Assembly (NCBI GenBank): GCA_016708725.1 | Contig: JADJFE010000013.1 | Span: 62,001-126,000, forward strand | DNA: 64,000 nt | From: Candidatus Aalborgicola bjergmarkensis | Lineage (GTDB): Bacteria; Pseudomonadota; Gammaproteobacteria; Burkholderiales; Burkholderiaceae_C | Direction: 5' to 3' | In this document: positions 54,201-63,543 of the stretch, one piece after another | Layout: every line of letters begins with the position of its first letter | Position numbering within the stretch: the stretch's first letter is position 1 | Made by a program: the position numbers and the translations under genes | Notes under the pieces: model-generated | The model's input: the letters and a program-made list of their open reading frames with translations, nothing else | Told to the model about the DNA's origin: nothing | Databases searched by the model: none

Positions 54201-55624
54201 CTGGTAACCATGTAGGGTTGTGTGCCCCCACTGATTTGGAATGATAAAGAAGTCCCTGTTGTCATGGACAAAGGTGATGGCGCAGTGGTGAAGAATGTCC
54301 CTGGAGCACTTGAAGTCACAGTGACAGAAACAGACAGGGTTTTACCGGTAGCATCGGTAACCTGTACTGTTGCTTCTCCGATAGTCCCTGCATTGATCGT
54401 AAGAGAGGTGTCACTGACGCTGGCACTAGCCACGCGGGTATCGCTGCTTCTTGCTGTATATGGCTTGGTACCGCCTCCTATCGGGAAATCCATAACACTA
54501 CCTGGGGACATAGATATATCAGTAGGTGCCCCAGTAAAGAAATCACCCTGCGCAGGCGCAAGCGTTGACACCGTGACCGGAATGCTCAACGTGGTTCCTG
54601 CCGAATCACGCAGGGTCAGACTGACATCACCCAAAGCCAACGCATTGATGGTCATGGTATTACCAGTCAAAAATGCCGTTGCGACACGCACATCATTTGA
54701 CACAAGCGTATAAGGTGCAACACCACCACCAATGGCGAAGCTACTTGTCGATTTGAGCGCGACCGTCAAGGGATTCGGTGCCGTAGTGAACAGGGGTACG
54801 GGTGTGTCTCCACTAACAGTCACAAAGAATGAGGTCGTTTGCCGATCACTGTCGCGCACAATAATAGTTGTATTACCCGCAGCCACACCACTCACAATCA
54901 AGGCATTTCCGGACAATCTTGCTGTGGCGATTCGCGTGTCAACTGACTCCACCGTATAAATTGGAACGCCTCCACCGACCTGGAATGTACGCTGCGTGTC
55001 TTTTGTGATGATGAAACTACTAGGCGCTGTGGTGTAAAGCTCGAAGTTGCTGACTACGACGCTAATGGATATCTGATGGGCGTTGGCATCGCGCACAGTA
55101 ATGGTTGCGGAACCACTCGCCAAGGCTGTAATTCTTAACAGATTACCGTTGGTGATACTAGCCGTTGCGATACGCGCATTATTTGTGCTGACGGTATAAC
55201 CTGGAACGCCCCCACCTATCGTATAAGTCGACTCCGATGCGGTGGCTAGCGAGATGGAGGAAGGTGCCGTAGTGAATAAATCCTGCAGATTCCCCACCGT
55301 AACAGTAATCGTGGTAGTGCTCCCGTTGCTGTCACTCACTTGAATGCTAGCACTACCGCTGGCCACACCACCAATAGTCAAGGTACTATCCGTGACCGCA
55401 GCTACGGCAACCTGCACGCTGCTGCTGGTAGCCGTGTAATTGCCCTTGCCTCCCATGATCGTGAAAGACTGCGACGTGCCAATCCCAACAGTAATGGAAC
55501 TGGGTGCCGTTGTGAGCAGGTCATTGGCGATCCCAGCAATCAAGCCCCCCGAACCACCGCCGCCGCCGCAGGCAGCAAGCAGGCCAGCCATCAAATACAC
55601 CATCAAGAAGGAAAGGAAACGCAT
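51269..55624 (-). CDS. Giant lipoprotein with bacterial Ig-like repeats, in the pil-aroK operon
   Basis: The 1451 residues begin with a lipoprotein signal peptide (MRFLSFLMVYLMAGLLAACG, Cys near 19) and a Gly-rich stretch. Ten repeats of about 85-95 residues follow, each starting like LFTTAPSPLTMA and containing IGGGVAPYTV. Then come about five Big_1-like domains (about 880-1340) and a Ca-loop-like sequence DVNRNGIFDAGEDVNGDG. It starts 35 bases after the pilQ stop and overlaps aroK, so it is part of the pilMNOPQ operon. A surface or pilus-associated adhesin role is inferred. Confidence 0.8.
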   Translation of the reverse strand: MRFLSFLMVYLMAGLLAACGGGGGSGGLIAGIANDLLTTAPSSITVGIGTSQSFTIMGGKGNYTATSSSVQVAVAAVTDSTLTIGGVASGSASIQVSDSNGSTTTITVTVGNLQDLFTTAPSSISLATASESTYTIGGGVPGYTVSTNNARIATASITNGNLLRITALASGSATITVRDANAHQISISVVVSNFELYTTAPSSFIITKDTQRTFQVGGGVPIYTVESVDTRIATARLSGNALIVSGVAAGNTTIIVRDSDRQTTSFFVTVSGDTPVPLFTTAPNPLTVALKSTSSFAIGGGVAPYTLVSNDVRVATAFLTGNTMTINALALGDVSLTLRDSAGTTLSIPVTVSTLAPAQGDFFTGAPTDISMSPGSVMDFPIGGGTKPYTARSSDTRVASASVSDTSLTINAGTIGEATVQVTDATGKTLSVSVTVTSSAPGTFFTTAPSPLSMTTGTSLSFQISGGTQPYMVTSNDSRVVSGSANGTSLTVTAGIAGTAALKLSDATGQTIQVAVTVDTGVVSLPLFTTAPSALTVAVSANPVTYSINGGVAPYTAVSSDSSVAIASASGTSGQFLDIRGIASGSATVTIRDARGSVLTVAVTVPAPASLFSTAPSPLIMAIGDRPEYLITGGSPISGGSAPYNAQSSNPAVATAVSGANGKLTITALGVGAANIVISDAKGNTLAVAVTVQVATALGTTAPPTLTLVNGSTSDSYAISGGVPYSDGYRAVSNNPAVVAVVMNTDNRSFSITARSSGAASVFITDSRGGSTTVAVTVPAAGSPTALFTTAPSPLQMAAGTSQKFQIGGGSAPYTVNSQDTRLATGNIIGSELTISAIAKGTVALRITDATGTVLSLTVTVDGTTGAAGPASIDILPSSTTLNSASGSKMTFIVTVKNANNLAVPNQAVAFTASSGFLTGASPAPSTDATGTVSTVSLSPGSDSSNRIIKVTASSGNATKSIDIPVTGTTLDISGAGSALASSTTSIKYSVKALDSSGKPLSGASLSVASKLGNGISPQTVSTNTSGTAEFQLTPSNEGIDTLTVSGLGTSKTKDVQISKQDFQLTNPKLTDVLPVNRDVVVSVLYRDPATGAAVKNVPITFSTTRGTPAQTTVSTDNNGVASTVIRSNTTGPVTISAQSTLGARDSMTTKFVSVTPSQVKLQASPSAVLPNALGSTTNQSTLTATVRDSFLNPVEGVVVNFTAIKDLSNGSLVPSSATTDASGLASVQFIAGPLQTEANGVQIQASVQGSSSPITDTTTLTVNGSALFIAIGQSNAIIADASTPTIYEKEFSVYVTDANGVASSNRAITISVYPKYYGKGYLEYNKVLSQWVYAFNTRCANEDVNRNGIFDAGEDVNGDGILWPGLPVIISASNLTTDSNGYGSFKMRYGKNYAWWLDTQITAKALVSGTESSITLDYSLEMVATDAKSENSPPNQTSPFKIATSCTNPN

Positions 55625-55659
55625 AGTTAAACTCGTTTTGGTTGCAGATTGGGGGTGGC

Positions 55660-57876
55660 CTATTTAGCGGTCTCAGGCATCATTCGGGGGGTGATGAATA
55701 CGAGCAGTTCTTTCTTGTCTGTCTTACGAAGGTTGTCCTTGAATAAGTGACCTACAACAGGCAAATCACCGAAAAATGGAACCTTGTTTACAGCGTTATT
55801 ATCTGACTCGGTATAGATGCCACCTATCATGACGGTGCCACCATTGTCCACCAGCACTTGTGTTTTGATACGTTTGGTGTTTATGGAAGGCCCCGCTTTG
55901 GTTTCCTCTCCGCGCGAGTCATTAGAAACGTCCAGTTCAAGAATCACAGAACCTTCAGGCGTAATCTGAGGTTTTACTTCCAGTTTTAACGAGGCTTTCT
56001 TAAAGGCAATGGAGGTCGCACCGCTCGCTGTTGACACTTCGTAGGGAATATCGACACCTTGCTCAACCGTGGCACTGACAAAATTAGCCGTTACCACACG
56101 GGGACTGGACACCACTCTCCCCTTACTTTCGCTTTCGAGCGCGGATAACTCAAGAGTCAAGAAACGATTCGCTGATGCGCTGAATATGGACAGCGCGAAC
56201 GATGCTGCATTGGTAGCCTTGGCAGGCAAATTGACAAAATTCCCCGTAACGTCAAGGACAGGTACGCCGTCGCCTTTAGCGGAAGCAAGTGAATTGCTAT
56301 AGTTCGTGCCAAACGCAACCCGATTGTCCCCACCAATACCGTAACCACCATCGCCTCCTGCAAGGGCGCGTCGATCAATAGCACCCAGTCGCGCGCCCAG
56401 TGCTTTCGCAAAGGTGTCATCCGCCTCAACCATGCGTGCCTCGATCATGATTTGCCGGATTGGTATATCGAACTCGTCGATCATCCTGGTGATGTAGGGG
56501 ATGCGGCTGGGCACGTCCTTGACGTAGACCTTGTTGGTGCGTGGCTCGGGGGCGGCGCTGCCCTTTGGACTCAAAATACGGGCTTCAGAGTTGCCATACG
56601 AGCTATAGCGCGTGGTTCCTGATCCGGTACTGGTGGTCGAGGCTGTGGAAGTGCCGCCGTAATAACCCGAGTAATGGTACTTGGTGAGTAGCTCCGAAAT
56701 GTCTTTGGCCAGCGCATACTTGAGCGAGTAAATTTTATCCACCACACGCTCACCGCGATCCCGCTCATCCCGCATCTCAAAGTCGAGCTTGTTTGTAGCA
56801 GCCACTTCATCCTTGGGAGCAACCCAGATGACGTTACCATTTTTGGTCATGGCCAAACCCTTGGCCTGCAAAATGATGTCCAGTGCCTGATCCCAGGGCA
56901 CGTCCTGCAAGCGCAAGGTGACCGAACCAGTCACGCTGTCAGAAGCGACGATATTGTTGCTGGTGAAATCAGCAATTACCTGCAAGAGCGAGCGAACCTC
57001 GATGCTTTGGAAATTAAGTGACAACTTCTGCCCGGTGTAACCGATCCCCGGCATCAGCTTGGTCGGGTCAACCTTGATGTCCTTGACCTCAACCACAAAC
57101 TGGTCATCACTCTGGTAGGCACTATGCTCCCAAATCCCTTCCGGTTCGATGACCATGCGCACGCGGTCGCCCACCTGTGTGGTTGTGATGGTTTTCACCG
57201 GCGTGGCGAAGTCGGTAACGTCCATCCGTCGGCGCAGCCCCTCCGGCAGCGAGGTGCTCATGAACTCAACGATCAATTTCTTTCCATCCTGGCGCAGGTC
57301 AACGCCAACCTGGTTGTTCGGCAGGGTAACCAGCACGCGTCCAGTTCCGTCAACTTCCCGTCGAAAGTCTATATCTTTGAGGGGTGCAGCAACCCGGCTG
57401 ACATTCTCCGCAAAGTTGACTGTCGTAGCCGTAGCTGTCGACACGACCAATGCAGCCTGCACGGGCTTGAGCGTGACCAGTAAGGTCTTACCCTGTATTT
57501 CCGCTGTGTAAACCGTAGGTTTTTTCAAATTGAGCACCACGCGGCTACGCTCCCCGGCCTGCACAACACTGATCGAATTCAGATTACCCTGGTCAATTTC
57601 GACGCTGGAGCGTCCCATGGCGCTGGCCACGCCAGGGAAGTCCAGTGCGATTCGCGCGGGTGATTGAACGACAAAACCATTCGGAACAGCGGGTAATGGC
57701 TGCGAGAAATTGACACGAACCACTTCAGACCCAAGCTCAAGCGAGCCGGTAACCGACTCAATGCTGATTGGCGCTTGCGCTGGAACAATTGCACTGAACA
57801 TCCATGCAAAAAAGAAAAGGAAGGTTTGCCACACGCGCACAAGCGCCCCCTGGTTTTGCTGATTTGCTTGATTCAT
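55660..57876 (-). CDS. pilQ: Type IV pilus secretin PilQ
   Basis: It forms the outer-membrane channel for the pilus. The 738 residues contain a signal peptide (FLFFFAWMFSAIVPAQA), two AMIN domains (about 40-260), a secretin/TonB N-like domain with LNFQSIEVRSLLQVIADFTS near 300, and the secretin beta-domain from about 470. That domain includes VEQGVDIPYEVSTASGATSI and the end KTDKKELLVFITPR. ATG overlaps the pilP stop (ATGA). Confidence 0.95.
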   Translation of the reverse strand: MNQANQQNQGALVRVWQTFLFFFAWMFSAIVPAQAPISIESVTGSLELGSEVVRVNFSQPLPAVPNGFVVQSPARIALDFPGVASAMGRSSVEIDQGNLNSISVVQAGERSRVVLNLKKPTVYTAEIQGKTLLVTLKPVQAALVVSTATATTVNFAENVSRVAAPLKDIDFRREVDGTGRVLVTLPNNQVGVDLRQDGKKLIVEFMSTSLPEGLRRRMDVTDFATPVKTITTTQVGDRVRMVIEPEGIWEHSAYQSDDQFVVEVKDIKVDPTKLMPGIGYTGQKLSLNFQSIEVRSLLQVIADFTSNNIVASDSVTGSVTLRLQDVPWDQALDIILQAKGLAMTKNGNVIWVAPKDEVAATNKLDFEMRDERDRGERVVDKIYSLKYALAKDISELLTKYHYSGYYGGTSTASTTSTGSGTTRYSSYGNSEARILSPKGSAAPEPRTNKVYVKDVPSRIPYITRMIDEFDIPIRQIMIEARMVEADDTFAKALGARLGAIDRRALAGGDGGYGIGGDNRVAFGTNYSNSLASAKGDGVPVLDVTGNFVNLPAKATNAASFALSIFSASANRFLTLELSALESESKGRVVSSPRVVTANFVSATVEQGVDIPYEVSTASGATSIAFKKASLKLEVKPQITPEGSVILELDVSNDSRGEETKAGPSINTKRIKTQVLVDNGGTVMIGGIYTESDNNAVNKVPFFGDLPVVGHLFKDNLRKTDKKELLVFITPRMMPETAK

Positions 57877-58433
57877 TTAGACTTCTCCTGCAACTCCAAT
57901 GTTGCAACACGTTCAATCCACTCACCGGCGGCATCCTGCACAATTTCGCGCAATGTGACCTCGCTCTCGCTAATTTTCGTCACCTTACCGTAATTCATTC
58001 CGAGATATTGACCGGGCCTGATCTGGTAAAGCAGGTTATCGATCCTGACCAAGGCCACTGGTTGCCCCTGTTTGGTGATATGACCAACCATGATCATGGC
58101 ATCCAAAGGGTACGCCTCCAAGGGCTCCTTACGTCGCGCCAACTCCGGAGCTACCAGCGAACTATCGGTAACAACTTGCGCTGTATCGCGCTTGAGCGCC
58201 TGCGTCAGTTTTTGCTGATTAAAGGGTTCAACCGTTCCAGCAATGGTATAAGCCTCGGGTTTGAACGGTTTGGGTTCCGGTAGCGGCACCACCCTGGGAC
58301 GCGCCTCGTTGGTCTCCTTGATCATCCATTGCCGGATTTCCTCGTCGCCAGACGGACTGCAGGCGGACAAAAGCACGCAACATCCGGTCAGGAAAAACAA
58401 GCCCAGATGTTTCATTTGTTTCATCTGTTTCAT
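57873..58433 (-). CDS. pilP: Type IV pilus assembly lipoprotein PilP
   Basis: This inner-membrane lipoprotein links the PilMNO platform to PilQ. The 186 residues have lipobox CVLLSACS (Cys near 25) and the beta-domain LDAMIMVGHITKQGQPVALV, YQIRPGQYLGMNYGKVTKIS. The first nine codons are a triplicated ATGAAACAR unit, so three starts are possible. The first overlaps the pilO stop and is taken here. Confidence 0.93.
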   Translation of the reverse strand: MKQMKQMKHLGLFFLTGCCVLLSACSPSGDEEIRQWMIKETNEARPRVVPLPEPKPFKPEAYTIAGTVEPFNQQKLTQALKRDTAQVVTDSSLVAPELARRKEPLEAYPLDAMIMVGHITKQGQPVALVRIDNLLYQIRPGQYLGMNYGKVTKISESEVTLREIVQDAAGEWIERVATLELQEKSK

Positions 58434-59119
58434 TTCTTGCCTCCCTTGTCGCCGGTCGCCTTGGCGCCGGCCGCCTTTTGTTGGGCCGCAACTTCTTCTG
58501 GATCGAGGTAACGAAACGTCTTGGCTGTCGTGTCAAGAATCAAACTCCCATCGGGCTTGGGAACAATGGACAGGTTGTTGAGCGTGACGATACGCGACAG
58601 ATTGGCAATATCCGATGCAAAGGCGCCAATATCATGGTAACGGCCACTGACTTTGATGACGATGGGCAATTCGGCGTAGTAATCCTTGACTGCTATCTGT
58701 CCTGGGCGGAATATGTCGAACTGTAAGCTGCGTCCCAGACCGGCCTGATTGATATCGGACAACAAGGCATCCATCTCGGCCTTGCCAGGAAGCTGCTTTT
58801 CAAGCTGGTACACATACTGCTTGACCTGCTCGCGCTGCTTTTTCAAAACGTCCAGATTGTTGGCCTTGGCCACTTTGGTCTGGAAGTCTTTTTTGAGCTC
58901 GATTTCTTTAGCCTGCTCCAGTTGCAACTCGGCATCGTAATTCACCAACCATGCAAACCACAGCGCAGCAACCACCACAATGGATGTCAGTAACAGCAAA
59001 CCATAACGCGGTATAGCGGGCCACGAGGAGGGATCCTTGGGGTCGAGATTATTGAACTGATCCGTAATCTTTTGCTGAAGCTGTGCAAAATCTATCGAAC
59101 GAGAAGTAGTGCTGGCCAT
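58430..59119 (-). CDS. pilO: Type IV pilus inner-membrane protein PilO
   Basis: The 229-residue bitopic protein has one TM helix (YGLLLLTSIVVVAALWFAW, residues about 39-58), a coiled coil (ELQLEQAKEIELKKDFQTKV to LEKQLPGKAEMD), and a ferredoxin-like periplasmic domain with GRSLQFDIFRPGQ and RYHDIGAFASDIANLSRIV. A Lys/Ala-rich tail follows. It starts 11 bases after pilN and overlaps pilP. Confidence 0.94.
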   Translation of the reverse strand: MASTTSRSIDFAQLQQKITDQFNNLDPKDPSSWPAIPRYGLLLLTSIVVVAALWFAWLVNYDAELQLEQAKEIELKKDFQTKVAKANNLDVLKKQREQVKQYVYQLEKQLPGKAEMDALLSDINQAGLGRSLQFDIFRPGQIAVKDYYAELPIVIKVSGRYHDIGAFASDIANLSRIVTLNNLSIVPKPDGSLILDTTAKTFRYLDPEEVAAQQKAAGAKATGDKGGKK

Positions 59120-59130
59120 GCGTAATCCTG

Positions 59131-59775
59131 CTAAATCTTGCCACCAGCCGCTGCGGATGCAGCACCCGAAGCCGCCTCAGCCGCCTTGGCGGCAACCATC
59201 TTTTCAACCTCACTGGCACGCAGCAACTGCACCTTGATCATGAAATTTGATACCCGCCGAACATCCTTGGAGCTAAGGTTGACCGTGCCAGTCACAATTT
59301 CAATCAACTCAGGCTTGTTAAGCCAAGGTGTTTTTGCGCCCGACAGATTACGCAGCAACTCCGAAACCCGTTCGTTGGACTGTGCCACACCATTGAGCGT
59401 GACAGACTGATCGGTCTGGGTCATTTTGGCGATGTAAACCCCGTCAGGCAATTGATTGACCAATTCGGTCAGCAAATGCACGGGCAAATTACGATCCGAT
59501 TGCAAATTCTCCACCGCCTGCTGGCGTGCTCGCAAAGCCGCGATTTCAGCCTCTAGTTCGCCAATATCCTTGATCTTGGCCTCAAGCTGTTTAATCTCTG
59601 TCTGCAGAGTATTATTGACGAGCTGCTGCGCGCTAATCGCAGACTGGAACCATGAAAATATTCCGGCACAAATAGCAAGCCCTGCAATGGCTGCCGCACC
59701 CAAAGACGCATTGAACTGGTCACGGCGGCGTTTTCGAGCGGCTTCCCGATGCGGAAGCAGGTTGATCAAAATCAC
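59131..59775 (-). CDS. pilN: Type IV pilus inner-membrane protein PilN
   Basis: The GTG at 59775 gives (V/M)ILINLLPHREAARKRRR, the PilM-binding INLLP motif at the very N-terminus. The 214 residues contain one TM helix (about 24-46), a coiled coil, and the periplasmic domain (VYIAKMTQTDQSVTLNGVAQ, SNERVSELLRNLS). GTGA overlap with pilM couples the two. An upstream ATG at 59805 lies inside pilM. Confidence 0.93.
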   Translation of the reverse strand: MILINLLPHREAARKRRRDQFNASLGAAAIAGLAICAGIFSWFQSAISAQQLVNNTLQTEIKQLEAKIKDIGELEAEIAALRARQQAVENLQSDRNLPVHLLTELVNQLPDGVYIAKMTQTDQSVTLNGVAQSNERVSELLRNLSGAKTPWLNKPELIEIVTGTVNLSSKDVRRVSNFMIKVQLLRASEVEKMVAAKAAEAASGAASAAAGGKI

Positions 59776-60851
59776 TGTGCGAACCTCCGCAAAGCCAAAC
59801 CACACGATGTCAGGTAAGAGGGCGCTTCCCGGGTCATTCTTTTCAAGCGCACGCCACTACCAAACTCCATACCCTCAAAGGGGTTGAGTAAATTACAGGG
59901 GAACGTGGTCTGTTGGCTTACAGCCGCCGTCAGACCTGGCAAGGCAGCCGAGCCGCCAGCAAGCATGACGTAATCCACCTTGTTGTGGGGGGTGCTGGTA
60001 AAGAAGAACTGCAAGGCACGCGCCAACTCCTGCACCATGGTGTCAATGAAAGGCCGCAACACCACCGACTCGTAGTCCTCAGGAAGTTCGCCACTTTGCT
60101 TCTTGTTTTCTGCTTCTTCCTGCGAAAAACCGTATTGGCGCATGATCAACTGGGTCAGCTGCGCGCCGCCAAAAGCCTGATCCCGGTCATACAAGACATC
60201 CTCATCACGAATCACCTGCATGCTCGTAGTCATGGAGCCTAGCTCAAAAAGGGCCACGATCAACCCAGCTCCCTTGTTGGGCAAATTCTCGATCAGGCGT
60301 CCTGCCGCCAGACGCGAAGCATACGACTCGACATCAACCACAACGGGAGTCAAACCAACCGCCTCGGCCAACCCCTGAATATCCTGTACTTTCTCCTTGC
60401 GGGATGCGGCAATTAAAACTTCAATGTCCCCTGCAGATGTCGCGCTTGGGCCGATGACACAGAAATCCAGACTCACCTCATCCAACGGAAACGGGATGTA
60501 CTGATTGGCCTCATTCTCAACCTGCTGTTCCAACTCCTGATCTGTCATGCCGCCTGGCAGGATGATCTTTTTGGTAATAACAGCAGAAGGAGGCAACGCC
60601 ATGGCCACGTTCTTGGTTTTTGTGCCACTCTTCTTCACCAGGCGCTTCAATGCACCCGCAACTTCATCGAACTTCTCGATGTTGCCATCAACGATCCATC
60701 CCCGTTCCAGGGGTTCAATGGCACAACGCTCCAGCACCAGATTGCCAGCTTTGTCACGACCCAACTCCACCATCTTCACGCTGGTAGCACTGATGTCCAA
60801 GCCAAACAAAGGTGCCTGCTGGCCACTGAATAACGACCCCAATTCGATCAA
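59772..60851 (-). CDS. pilM: Type IV pilus assembly ATPase PilM (actin-like)
   Basis: This cytoplasmic actin-fold protein binds PilN. The 359 residues start at TTG 60851, with AGGGGA upstream. Motifs: FGLDISATSVKMVEL near residue 16 (phosphate 1), ELEQQVENEANQYIPFPLDE, VALFELGSMTTSMQVI near 195 (phosphate 2), FGGAQLTQLI, and VMLAGGSAALPGL near 295 (adenosine). First gene of pilMNOPQ. Confidence 0.95.
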   Translation of the reverse strand: MIELGSLFSGQQAPLFGLDISATSVKMVELGRDKAGNLVLERCAIEPLERGWIVDGNIEKFDEVAGALKRLVKKSGTKTKNVAMALPPSAVITKKIILPGGMTDQELEQQVENEANQYIPFPLDEVSLDFCVIGPSATSAGDIEVLIAASRKEKVQDIQGLAEAVGLTPVVVDVESYASRLAAGRLIENLPNKGAGLIVALFELGSMTTSMQVIRDEDVLYDRDQAFGGAQLTQLIMRQYGFSQEEAENKKQSGELPEDYESVVLRPFIDTMVQELARALQFFFTSTPHNKVDYVMLAGGSAALPGLTAAVSQQTTFPCNLLNPFEGMEFGSGVRLKRMTREAPSYLTSCGLALRRFAQ

Positions 60852-61134
60852 AACTATCCCCTGAAACAGTCCGGTAACACACCGGGAAAACTTGAAAGAT
60901 TACGTCAATGCTATCAGCAAGATACTGACTCCGCAAAGGATTATTCTGTTTTTGACACCTTCGAGCGTTGTCAAAAGCAGACGATTCACAGGCCATTACT
61001 AGAAATAGGTACCAAATCTGGTAACCCGCACCCGTAATAATGACAATCATGACAACCAACGCACAGCAATTTGCGCAATGACAGCCACTTGCGGACACAT
61101 TTTTATAATGCTAGGGCGACTCTAGCCGATTTTT
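60852..61134. promoter_or_regulatory. Divergent pilM/PBP1A intergenic region
   Basis: The 283 bases between divergent start codons must hold both promoters. AT-rich stretches occur near 60940-60960 and 61100-61115 (TTTTATAATGCTAG, a good extended -10 for the plus-strand gene). No repeat or RNA gene is visible. Confidence 0.5.
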
Positions 61135-63525
61135 ATGCATTCCACCCCCACTCCGCCTGAAAAAAATAACCCCGAACACGACGAACAGCCGCTGACGCGC
61201 AAACCGCCGATGCACTGGATGCTTCGGGTCATCCTGTGGGGATTTGGTATCGTCACGGCGGGCGCCTTGTCGTTACTCATCCTGGTAGCACTGGCACTGG
61301 CTGTTGCCTTTCCGAATTTGCCTGACATCTCGGATCTCTCGGACTACCGGCCCAAACTGCCGCTGCGCGTATTTTCTGCCGAAGGCGAGTTGCTGGCTGA
61401 ATTCGGGGAAGAACGGCGCAACCTGACCCCCATCGCCGAAATTCCCAAAGTCATGACCAACGCAGTACTGGCAATAGAGGATGCGCGCTTTTACCAACAC
61501 GGCGGCGTTGACTACCTGGGCGTACTACGCGCTGGACTCGCCAACGTGGGCAAAGCCAAAAGCCAGGGTGCATCCACCATCACCATGCAGGTCGCACGCA
61601 ACGTATACCTATCATCAGAAAAGACATTTACCCGCAAGATTTATGAAATTCTGCTGACCTTCAAACTCGAACACCTGTTGAGCAAAAACCAGATTCTGGA
61701 AATTTACATGAACCAGATTTTTCTGGGGAATCGTGCCTATGGCTTTGCCGCTGCGTCCGAAGCCTACTTTGGCAAACCGCTCAAGGACATCACGATAGCC
61801 GAAGCCGCCATGCTCGCCGGCCTACCCAAAGCACCTTCTGCATTTAACCCCATCAGCAACCCGCAGCGTGCGCGCATGCGCCAACGCTACATCATTGACC
61901 GAATGCTGGAAAACGGCTTCATCACTGAAAAGGAGGCCGAAGCAGCCAAGGCCGTAGAACTGAAAATCAAATCTGGCCCAGGAAACGCCCAGATTCATGC
62001 CGAGTACGCCGCCGAAATGGTGCGCCAATTGATGTTTACCCAGTACGGCGACGAGACCTATACACGCGGGCTTGATGTGCACACCACCATCCGCGCAGCC
62101 GACCAGATTGCGGCCTACCGCGCCCTGCGCAAGGGCATCATGGATTTTGAGCGCCGCCAGTTCTACCGGGGCCCGGAAAAATTCGTCACCCTGCCAGCCA
62201 CCTCGCAGGATCTGGAAGATGCCGTAGATGAAGCACTCGAAGACCACCCGGACAATGGCGATGTCATGTCCGCCGTAGTGCTTGAAGCCAGCGCCAAAAA
62301 AGTCAAAGCCATGCGCCAGGGTGGTTTTGCGCTGGAAATCACCGGCGATGGACTCAAGCCCGCCCAGTCCGGATTGTCTGACAAGGCAGCACCCAACATC
62401 CGCTTGCGGCGCGGGGCGATTATCCGGGTGGCAAAAACGCCCAAGGACACTTGGGAAATCACCCAGTTACCTGAAGTTGAAGGCGCCTTTGTGGCCATTG
62501 ATCCGCGTGATGGCTCCGTGAAGGCATTGGTCGGCGGGTTCGATTTTGCCAAAAACAAGTTCAACCACGTAACACAGGCCTGGCGACAACCAGGCTCCAG
62601 CTTCAAACCTTTCATCTACTCGGCTGCGCTGGAAAAAGGCTTCACCCCTTCGACCATCATCAATGACGCTCCCTTGTTTTTCGATGCCGGCGTAACTGGT
62701 GGTCAACCTTGGGAGCCCAAGAATTACGACGGCACCTTTGAAGGACCCATGACTCTGCGGCGTGGCCTGGCGAAATCCAAAAACATGATTTCAATCCAGA
62801 TACTGCGCTCCATCGGGGCAAAATACGCGCAAGACTGGATTACCCGGTTCGGTTTCGAGGCAGAGAAACACCCCCCCTACCTCACCATGGCTTTGGGCGC
62901 CGGAGCCGTGACCCCCATGCAAATGGCTGTGGGATATTCGGTTTTCGCCAACGGCGGCTATCGGGTCAACCCCTGGCTCATCAGCAAAATCAGCGAACAA
63001 CGCGGCAAGGTACTGGTTGAATCGCATGCCCCCACACTCACCGGGCTCGAACCCGCCATTGATGCCCGCAACGCATTCATGATGACCAGCCTGCTTCAGG
63101 AAGTGACCCGCTCCGGCACGGCTGCGCGTGCACAGGCCACCTTGAAACGCCCGGATCTCTACGGCAAGACCGGCACCACCAACGACTCCATGGATGCCTG
63201 GTTCGCAGGATACCAACCCACGTTGACGGCGGTGACATGGATTGGTTACGACACGCCACGCAAACTCGGTGATCGGGAAACCGGGGGCGGTCTTAGCCTG
63301 CCCGTGTGGATTACTTTCATGGAAAGTGCACTCAAAAACGTGCCGGTCACGGAACCCTCCCCGCCAGAAGGCGTGGTACACGTGGGCACAGAATGGTATT
63401 ACGAAGAATTTGCCAAAACTTCCGGCATCGGCGGTCTGGAACACCACGAAAAAACAGCAACCGATCCGTTGGAATTGCCTGCAGCCGACGAAAAGAAACA
63501 AATCCTGGATTTGTTCCGCAACTGA
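61135..63525 (+). CDS. mrcA: Penicillin-binding protein 1A (bifunctional)
   Basis: This class A PBP polymerises and crosslinks peptidoglycan. The 796 residues have a cytoplasmic tail, a TM helix (about 30-58), and a GT51 domain with IEDARFYQHGGVD, GASTITMQVARN and EIYMNQIFLGNRAYG. An OB-like insert follows (about 320-430). The transpeptidase has the active-site Ser in PGSSFKPFIY near 489, SKNM near 545, and KTGTT near 683. It is divergent from pilM, an arrangement common in this group of bacteria. Confidence 0.95.
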   Translation: MHSTPTPPEKNNPEHDEQPLTRKPPMHWMLRVILWGFGIVTAGALSLLILVALALAVAFPNLPDISDLSDYRPKLPLRVFSAEGELLAEFGEERRNLTPIAEIPKVMTNAVLAIEDARFYQHGGVDYLGVLRAGLANVGKAKSQGASTITMQVARNVYLSSEKTFTRKIYEILLTFKLEHLLSKNQILEIYMNQIFLGNRAYGFAAASEAYFGKPLKDITIAEAAMLAGLPKAPSAFNPISNPQRARMRQRYIIDRMLENGFITEKEAEAAKAVELKIKSGPGNAQIHAEYAAEMVRQLMFTQYGDETYTRGLDVHTTIRAADQIAAYRALRKGIMDFERRQFYRGPEKFVTLPATSQDLEDAVDEALEDHPDNGDVMSAVVLEASAKKVKAMRQGGFALEITGDGLKPAQSGLSDKAAPNIRLRRGAIIRVAKTPKDTWEITQLPEVEGAFVAIDPRDGSVKALVGGFDFAKNKFNHVTQAWRQPGSSFKPFIYSAALEKGFTPSTIINDAPLFFDAGVTGGQPWEPKNYDGTFEGPMTLRRGLAKSKNMISIQILRSIGAKYAQDWITRFGFEAEKHPPYLTMALGAGAVTPMQMAVGYSVFANGGYRVNPWLISKISEQRGKVLVESHAPTLTGLEPAIDARNAFMMTSLLQEVTRSGTAARAQATLKRPDLYGKTGTTNDSMDAWFAGYQPTLTAVTWIGYDTPRKLGDRETGGGLSLPVWITFMESALKNVPVTEPSPPEGVVHVGTEWYYEEFAKTSGIGGLEHHEKTATDPLELPAADEKKQILDLFRN

Positions 63526-63543
63526 CGAAATGGGGATCAAGCA

